From NCBI GenBank assembly GCA_928212115.1, contig CAKMRJ010005523.1:138268647-138332646 (forward strand): DNA of 64,000 nucleotides, in the 5' to 3' direction. The position numbers and the translations under genes are program-made. The notes below the pieces were generated by a model that searched no databases, had not been told where the DNA came from, and saw only the letters and a list, made by a program, of their open reading frames with translations. This DNA comes from Lactuca virosa. Its lineage: Eukaryota; Streptophyta; Magnoliopsida; Asterales; Asteraceae. Of the stretch, positions 57,731 through 64,000 are shown piece after piece (the first letter of the stretch is position 1; each line of letters opens with the position of its first letter).

Positions 57731-58124
57731 TCATCCCCCTGTTAGAGGGAATTTCGTCCTGAAATTTGTTCTAAAGTGGCGTTCATGAAGTAGAGAAGAG
57801 GTGTGGATACTTTTGCATCATTTGGTCCTCGCACTCCCAGGTGAACTCCGGTCCTCTTTTGGCGTTCAACCGAATCTTCACAATGGGAATACGACTTTCT
57901 TTTGTTCGTTTCACTTCCATATCCATAACTTCCACGAGTTCTTCAGCAAAATGGAGGTTCTCATTTATTTCGATCTCATCAAGTAGAATAACAAGAGTTT
58001 CGTCAGATAAGCATTTCTTCAAGTTAGACACGTGAAAGACAGGGTGTATATTGTTGAGTTCTGGTGGCAACTATAGCTTGTAAGCCACTGGGCCGATCCT
58101 GGAAAGGATCTCGAAGGGTCTATA
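57731..58124 (-). pseudogene. Chromodomain end of pol, element E'
   Basis: Open on the minus strand at 57783-58070: VFHVSNLKKCLSDETL, EEIEINENLHFAEELVEV, then the chromodomain-like RIPIVKIRLNAKRGPEFTW and a stop after KYPHLFSTS. The polypurine tract (TAACAGGGGGATGA) lies between the stop and the LTR. It is cut on the right by copia F at 58125. Confidence 0.85.
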
Positions 58125-58900
58125 TGTTGGATAAGGTGTCTAAGTCCATAACTATTTCTGGTATGTACTTCACCCGGTTGGCATGGACCATTTGGGTTGC
58201 ATGGCATTGCAATACTTGGATAGACCAAAATGAGATAAAGGACACTTAAGGTTTATTAATATATTATAAGTTCTAATATATTAATAATATTATTTAATTA
58301 GTATTGATCAAAGGATTAATTTGGAATTAATTAAGTGATCAAAAAGAGACTAATTAAATATATGGGGTTGATTGTGTAAATCATTCATTCTTGTATAGTG
58401 GGCTAATGATCCATGGTTTGTATGGATTGGGCTAAAACCATAAGGTGCTCCATGTATAGTCCATGGAGGTTACAAACCCATGGATCATGGAATATGGAAA
58501 GCCATGACAATTAGGGTTTACATGGTGTAACCCCACTTATGTCACAACTATATAAAGACCCCTTGTCTAGCAAAATCGGACTACTACACGCAAGTAAGAG
58601 GGCTAGCCGAATTTTGGAGTATAAGTGAACTTCTCTCAAGGTTATTTCAAGTATTGTGGTGTTGTATGAGACATTTGAGGCATCACACTTGAGGTGCTAG
58701 GCTCACAAGGTTCTCAAGGAATCCAAACAACAAAAGGTATGTTCTACTTCTAGCATTTATGTTTAAAAGTTCCCCATGCTATGCTAGATAGGTTATGAAC
58801 CTTGGAAATCAAATTTGCATGTATCTTAGTAAAACATAGATCCAAGGTTTCTAGGGTTGCATGTACACCTTAGGAGTGTTAGAATGCTCAAAACCCTTCA
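58125..58900 (+). repeat. 5' LTR of copia F (776 bp)
   Basis: TGTTGGATAAGG ... CCTTCA. TATATAAAG (58549-58557); donor AAAAG|GTATGT (58737), conserved in element A. Confidence 0.93.
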
Positions 58901-58901
58901 G

Positions 58902-58913
58902 TGGTATCAGAGC
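58902..58913 (+). promoter_or_regulatory. Primer-binding site of copia F
   Basis: TGGTATCAGAGC, exact, one base after the LTR. Confidence 0.93.
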
Positions 58914-60429
58914 CTAGGCTAGTTTTCTTGATACTTGATGCAAATTGTAAAAAAAACTCATGTTTTTTGCATTCTGCAGCATGAACTTGCCGAGTCCATG
59001 GGGGGACTCGACGACTCCATGTGATAATTCATCCTACTCGTCGAGTAGGTTCTTGCACTCGACGAGTATGAGCCCCTGAATGCAGATTTTCGAGTTTTGC
59101 TGCTGGAAATGGACTAAAAACATTACCCTAAACTGTTTTGGTCTTATAAAATTTGTTTTAGTTAGTGTAATGGTTATGCTAATCCATTTTCAATAGCCAT
59201 TATCAAAATTTCAAGTCTTATATGTGTTTTGTATGATTCTTGAAATTGTTGATATAAATATTCATACTCTTATGAGTTTAGAAGTACATAGGAATTATTT
59301 TCAACTTGCTTGTTAGTTTAATTCTTGATCATTATGTGTTTTAATGGAATCCATAATTTGTCCTCAAGTTATGGATTACCAAAAGTCACTCTTTTAAAGT
59401 CCATTAAAGAAACACATAGGTTACATAAAATGAAAAGTCTCTCATTTTAATAAACCATTAACTCATAAGTTATGAAAGATGAAAAGTTTTGAAAGTTACA
59501 AAACTTGCCCTCAAGTTTTGGAACATGTAAAGTCACTTTAAAAACTTTAGTTCCAATCCCTAGAATTTTAAAAGTTAAAATTCAACCCTTATACTTTATA
59601 ATATTATAATTTAATAATATATATATGTATAAGAACAAGTCGTTTTACCGTTAGTAGGCCTCATTCACGAAGCCGGTCTATAAGGGGGGTATAAGGTTGT
59701 TGCCTATAAAATGGCAGCTTAATGGGTGTCCACTCTCACCCACCGCTTCCTTGACTGGTGGAGGGTCGTTAGCCGAACGGGTAGGACAAGGACAATATTT
59801 AATCCTCATTAAAAGTATGATGATGTAAAAGTAACTAAATGTTTTTATAAATTCCCAATCTTAGTTACTTTAGGAAAATGTGAATAAGGTGCTAACCCAC
59901 GAAATTACACTTTGCACTTTGATTCAGTCGTTAGTGGAGCGTGTGTGGTTAACCAGCACACTAACCGGGACTTAACAAGGTAGGCAAAGGGGGCTTAAGG
60001 TTTATCATAGGTTGGTGGAGCGTGTGTGGTTAACCGACACATCGATTGAGTGATAAACATTAAGAGTACCAAGTAATTTGCATGGTTACTTCACACCTTG
60101 TTTTGTGATCCTCGGCATCCCAGTCACAAAACCTAAAGGGCACACTCGAGATTGAAACATGCCATTGAAAAGTTCAATGAATCTCAAAGAATCTAGGACT
60201 TTCAAAACCAATTAAAACCTAATAATTTATTTCGTTTTTCATGGTGGAAATTGGTGAATCGTCATTCACCTACCTTCAAAATTTTATAGCTTGGATTACG
60301 GCATCCCTCTCTAAGTTATAAAAAATACTGTGTTGGGTCCTAGCCTTAATATTACATTTGGGTGTCTTATTAAGAATTATTTTATATATCTTAATCTAAA
60401 CTTGTCTTTCTTCCGTTCAGTCTTTTGAG
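58914..60429 (+). other. Leader of copia F, probable intron body
   Basis: No ORF over 1.5 kb. It contains ACTCGTCGAGT (59036) and ACTCGACGAGT (59057). It ends CTTTCTTCCGTTCAG (60420), a pyrimidine-rich acceptor-like site 9 bases before the gag ATG. With the donor at 58737 this would be a 1684-bp intron that includes the PBS. Confidence 0.6.
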
Positions 60430-61311
60430 ATGTCTCCAACATGCTTCTGGCTCAACCCTACCGGCTCCTTCTCTCTCATGAACCTTTGTGGGAGAGTCAT
60501 CTTTGATGGATCCAACTTTATAGATTGGATCAGGAACATCAGGATGGTCACTCGTTATGAGGACAAGGAATATTTCCTCGACAAGGAGCTTAAGGAACTT
60601 GATGAGTCATCTACTACTCCTGAGGAGATTGCTGAATACCAGGCACATGAGAGAGATGCCACCAAAGTGGCATGTATCATGTTGGCCACAATGACAGCCG
60701 AGCTCCAAAAGTCCTATGAGGACTATTACCCTTTTGAAATGCACCAGGACTTGATGGACCGCTACCATCAGAGTGGTCGTCAAGAGCGGTATGAAATCAT
60801 CTCCACCATGATAACAACCAAGATGAAGGATGGTGAACCCATCACGGGCCACGTGCAGAAAATGCAAAGGTATGTGGACCGTTTACTGAAACTGAATGTG
60901 AACTTCCCAGAGGAATTGGCAATTGATATCATTTTGCACTCCTTACCTTCGTGTTATGATCAATTCGCCTCGACATACCACATGAACAAGGAGGAAGTTA
61001 CACTCAGCAAACTTCAAGGACTTTTGAAGACCGCAGAAAGTGGTCTTAAAGGTAAGTCGATTGTTACTACTCCTAATCCTACCGCTGCCCCTATCTTGGC
61101 AATTGGGCAAGGAAAAGGAAAGAAGAGGAGAGCCCTTCGAAGGGTACCAAGGGAAAGTCCCTTGTGGATTCCTCTTCAAGTAGAAACCAATAAAGGTTTT
61201 GTCACTCCTTCTGCTAATCCTAAAGAGGTTGAATGCTTCTATTGCCATGAAAAGTCACACTGGAAGCGAAACTGCCCAAAATACTTGCAAAATGTTAGGA
61301 TGGGAAAGTGA
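60430..61311 (+). CDS. Gag of copia F (293 codons, open)
   Basis: ATG at 60430. Capsid motifs: VIFDGSNFIDWIRNIRM, RYHQSGRQERYEIIS, MITTKMKDGEPITGHV and ELAIDIILHSLPSCYDQF, typical of copia gag with a DUF4219/UBN2-like fold. A basic linker of about residues 205-260 may contain two compensating frameshifts, since another frame reads more gag-like there. The zinc knuckle CFYCHEKSHWKRNC is at residues 269-282 with spacing CX2CX4HX4C. The frame is open to a stop at 61311, about normal gag length. It is the only intact gag in the window. Confidence 0.88.
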   Translation: MSPTCFWLNPTGSFSLMNLCGRVIFDGSNFIDWIRNIRMVTRYEDKEYFLDKELKELDESSTTPEEIAEYQAHERDATKVACIMLATMTAELQKSYEDYYPFEMHQDLMDRYHQSGRQERYEIISTMITTKMKDGEPITGHVQKMQRYVDRLLKLNVNFPEELAIDIILHSLPSCYDQFASTYHMNKEEVTLSKLQGLLKTAESGLKGKSIVTTPNPTAAPILAIGQGKGKKRRALRRVPRESPLWIPLQVETNKGFVTPSANPKEVECFYCHEKSHWKRNCPKYLQNVRMGK

Positions 61312-61840
61312 AACCCAACCATGCAGGTATTACACTATATTGTCTAATCTCCCATATTCTAATTCTTGGGTCCTTGATAACAGGTTGTGGTATTAACATA
61401 TGTTCTGATTTGCAGGGACTAAGAAGAAGTGAGAATGTGGAGCATGGGAAAATAAACTTGATCATGGGAATAGGAAAGTTACACCTGTCCCCAAGATGGA
61501 GTTATTCTTTCTTGCTAAGTAGTGGGTTAACATTAGATTTAAATAAATGTTGTTACTCGTCTGAAATGGCGAGAAATATTATTTATTTTCATGGTTTGTA
61601 CAAACAAGGGTTTACCTTTTCGTTTGATAATGAATGTGGTGGTATTAATGCTTTTTTAATAATTTCTTTTATTTTAAAGCATTACCTGTGATGGTGTGTA
61701 TGAAACTGTGTCGGTCGTCGATAACCTTGGAAAAATATGTGTGTATCGATTCTTCCACTAGCTTGGATAAAGCATCTTATGGCATTGTCGTCTTGGACAT
61801 GTAAGCAAGAAACCATAGGCCAATCAAAAGGATGAAGTCT
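61312..61840 (+). pseudogene. Protease and integrase start of copia F, degraded
   Basis: Codons for SWVLDN...GCGINICSDLQGL (61370-61420) match the copia protease block; the catalytic DTG/DSG is altered. Then RRSENVEHGKINL and EMARNIIYFHGLYKQGF, and after a shift the GAG-pre-integrase segment LWHCRLGHV near 61775. Multiple frame changes. Confidence 0.75.
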
Positions 61841-62590
61841 TGGAGTCATTTGACCTAAAGTTAGACGATAGTTGTGAATCTTGTTTGCTTGGGAAAATGA
61901 CAAAGACACCCTTCACTGGTACTTGTGCTAGGGGTGAGGGTTTGTTGGACCTCATACACACAGATGTGTGTGGACCCTTCAGAACGGCCACAAGGGATAC
62001 TAACTGCTTCTATGTGACTTTTACTGATGATTTTAGTAGATATGGATATGTCTACTTAGTCAAGCATAAGTCAGAAACCTTTGAAAAGTTCAAGGAGTTT
62101 AAATAGGAAGTGGAGAATCAGTTGGGCAGGAAAATTAAGATGCTTCGATCCGATCGAGGTGGTGAGTATCTTAGTACAGAGTTCCTTGACTATCTTAAGG
62201 AATGTGGGATTGTCTCACAATTCACACCTCCCAGGACACCACAGCTTAATGGTGTGGCTGAGAGGCGCAATCGAACCTTGTTGGATATGGTTCGTTCCAT
62301 GATGAGTCGAGCTTCGCTACCAATCTCATTTTGGGGGTATGCCTTAGAGACTGCCGCCCATATCCTTAATCTAGTCCCTACCAAAAAGGTTGCCAAAACA
62401 CCTCATGAGATGTGGACTAGAAAAGTTCCTAATCTGGACTACATCAGGATTTGGGGTTGCGAGGCTTTCGTGAGGCGCGAGACTCATGATAAACTCGAAC
62501 CTCGAAGTGAGAGGTGTATTTTCATCAGCTACCCACAGAGATCCTTTGGTTCTACAGTCTCTTCTACTCGCTACAGACCCAGTGAATATG
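61841..62590 (+). pseudogene. Integrase of copia F
   Basis: CESCLLGKMTKTPFTG, then DLIHTDVCGPF and FTDDFSRYGYVYL (first Asp), a TAG at 62104, LRSDRGGEYLSTEF (second Asp) and PQLNGVAERRNRTLLD (Glu). Followed by TPHEMWTRKVPNLDYIRIWGC. Only the single stop breaks 250 codons, and all DDE residues are present. Confidence 0.9.
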
Positions 62591-62617
62591 TGGTCTTTGT
62601 AGCAGGAGAGAGTCTTT

Positions 62618-62618
<1 letters not shown>

Positions 62619-62655
<37 letters not shown>
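62619..62655 (+). repeat. (GA)n microsatellite in copia F polyprotein
   Basis: About 18 GA units between integrase and RT, read as Arg-Glu repeats in the integrase frame. The downstream frame differs, so expansion likely changed the phase. Confidence 0.9.
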
Positions 62656-62658
<3 letters not shown>

Positions 62659-62659
62659 A

Positions 62660-63451
62660 TAAAGCCAAGGAACAGTGGGAGGCAAATTGACCTTGAAGAA
62701 ATTCAAGAGTCAGTGGTGAAGGAACCTCAAACCCTAGCAATCAACCTGAGGAGGAAACTCCTGTTGATACGACAGAAGAGTCTGTACCTCCGAGGCGTTC
62801 CACGAGAGTTAGGAATGCACCTGAGCATTACTATGGTTTCCATATTACTGCGGAGGTGATACACTTATCAGTGGACAGCACACTGGTAAGTCTGGATGAA
62901 ACCTAACAGCTACACGGAAGCCATGGCAAGGCCCTGAGGCTGATAAATAAAAAGAGGCTATGGACAGCGAGATACAATCCATGTATGACAATCAAGTTTG
63001 GAACTTCGTTGACAATGTACCAGGTCGTAAGACAGTCAGGTGCAAATGGATCTTCAAGAATAAGACCGACATGGATGGTATGTACACACTTATAAGGCGC
63101 GACTGCTTGCAAAGGACTTTTCTCAAACTCCGGGAGTTGAATATGATGAGACCTTTTCACCAGTAGCAAAGATTAAGTCTATTAGGGTTATGCTAGCCAT
63201 TGCTGCATTTCATGACTATGAAATATGGAAAATGGATGTCAAAACCGCTTTTCCTTAATGGAAAGTTGGCTGAGGATGTTTCAACATGAGTCAGCCAGAG
63301 GGTTTTGTCAGTGCAGAGTACCCTAATAGAGTGTGTAGCTTGAGAAATCCATCTATGGATTGAACAAGCACCTCGCAGATGGAATCTTTTGTTCGATGAG
63401 AAAGTCAAAGAGTTTGGCTTTTCGAGGAGTGAAGATTAGTCCTGTGTATAT
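62660..63451 (+). pseudogene. Reverse transcriptase of copia F, N-terminal part
   Basis: MDSEIQSMYDNQVWNFVDN and VRCKWIFKNKTDMDG (62960 on), then in other frames VAKIKSIRVMLAIAAFHDYE, MDVKTAF and QPEGFV. The last codons read FGFSRS before the LTR at 63452, so the YVDD catalytic box and everything after it are missing. Confidence 0.85.
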
Positions 63452-64000
63452 TGTTGGATATAGTGTCTAAGTCCATAACTTTATTTGGTATGTACTTGAC
63501 CCGACCCGGCATGGTCCATTTGGGTTGCATGGCATTGCAATACTTGGATAGACTAAATGAGAGATAAGGCACTTATGATTATAATATATTATAAGTTCTA
63601 ATATATTAATAATAGTATTATTTAATTAGTATTGATCAAGTATTAATCTAGTATTAATCTAGTGATCAAAGTGAGACTAATTAAATATATAGGGTTGATT
63701 ATGACAATCATCAATTCTTTTATGGTGGATTAATGATCCATGGTTTATGGGTTTGGTTATAACCATATGGAGCTCCATGGATAGTCTATGGGAGTTACAA
63801 ACCCATGGGTCATGAGAAATCAAGAGTCATGACAATTAAGGGCATTCATGTGTAAACCCTAATTGTGACAACACTATAAAAGGAACCCTATGGCTAGCAA
63901 AATGGTGAGCTAGTGGACCTAGTGTTACTAGAGGGGCATAACCGATTTTGAGTGCTAGAAGTTTCTCTCAAGTTATTCCAGTCTTGTGGTGTGTGTGAAG
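63452..64000 (+). repeat. LTR of the F/A copia family, cut by the window end
   Basis: TGTTGGATATAGTG start, homologous to 58125-58700. Its first 80 bases (for example GACCCGACCCGGCATGG) match element A better than the F 5' LTR. No polypurine tract precedes it. Confidence 0.9.

Larger units (their letters stand above)
16182..58124 (-). mobile_element. Gypsy element E with tandem partner E', split by nested insertions
   Basis: Minus-strand parts in element order: 5' LTR 57730-54972, PBS, extra ORF, gag-pro-RT-integrase (36346-32490), chromodomain end (19380-19001), 3' LTR 19000-16182. C splits integrase from the chromodomain end, with about 200 bp lost. D splits the extra ORF from gag, with the gag start lost. 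The 5' LTR is also preceded on its right by the pol end of another copy (E', 57731-58124). The unit is therefore LTR-E-LTR-E', the footprint of a tandem. Confidence 0.8.
58125..63451 (+). mobile_element. Copia element F, 3'-truncated in RT
   Basis: 5' LTR, PBS, 1.5-kb leader, gag, protease/integrase, and the first part of RT, which runs without a polypurine tract into another LTR at 63452. RNase H is absent. F is inserted in the pol end of E'. The gene order (protease, integrase, RT) proves copia. Confidence 0.88.

Noticed and set aside
62371..62706. 111-codon minus-strand ORF with a Ser-Leu run
   Set aside because: Antisense of the (GA)n microsatellite and integrase of copia F.

Overview
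The window is plant nuclear DNA made almost entirely of nested transposable elements. I see no intact host gene. It is AT-rich between elements. All primer-binding sites (PBS) that can be read are of the plant initiator-Met tRNA type (TGGTATCAGAGC and variants). The elements are chromodomain Ty3/gypsy (Tekay/Del-like) and Ty1/copia elements, with Helitron and hAT pieces, as in a large dicot genome. The style of the families, and an ACTCGNCGAGT palindrome that recurs in unrelated elements, remind me of Asteraceae and especially lettuce (Lactuca). That is a memory-based inference, not proof.

Layout. 1-3031: 5' part of copia element A (minus strand), inserted in the gag of gypsy element B. 3032-7253: B (plus), a gag-protease element with no polymerase, a 44-bp repeat array and a truncated 3' LTR. 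7254-16181: non-LTR zone with Helitron termini, one complete small Helitron (13558-15353), a foldback element and microsatellites. 16182-58124: gypsy element E (minus), broken up by younger elements. Its 3' LTR is 16182-19000, its pol end 19001-19380, its integrase, reverse transcriptase (RT), protease and gag 32490-36346, its upstream ORF, PBS and 5' LTR 53950-57730. Gypsy element C (plus, 19381-32489) sits in E and carries a solo LTR of family X (29751-32084). Gypsy element D (plus, 36347-53790) also sits in E. D is itself interrupted by copia element G (39280-45037) and by a small hAT (48092-50747) that holds a second X solo LTR. The E 5' LTR is shared with a tandem partner E', whose pol end (57731-58124) is cut by copia element F (58125-63451). 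A second LTR of the F/A family starts at 63452 and leaves the window.

Relative order: E is oldest; C, D, E' and F are later; G, hAT, X1 and X2 are younger still. All coding regions are broken, many by C-to-T type nonsense changes, so nothing here is likely autonomous.

The most interesting signals concern RNA processing of these elements. B has a 62-bp GT-AG insertion between gag and protease whose removal restores the frame. Strong GTAAGT/GTATGT donors lie inside the LTRs of at least five families, matched by acceptors in the LTR or a few bases before the first ATG. An acidic, coiled-coil extra ORF precedes gag in C and E.
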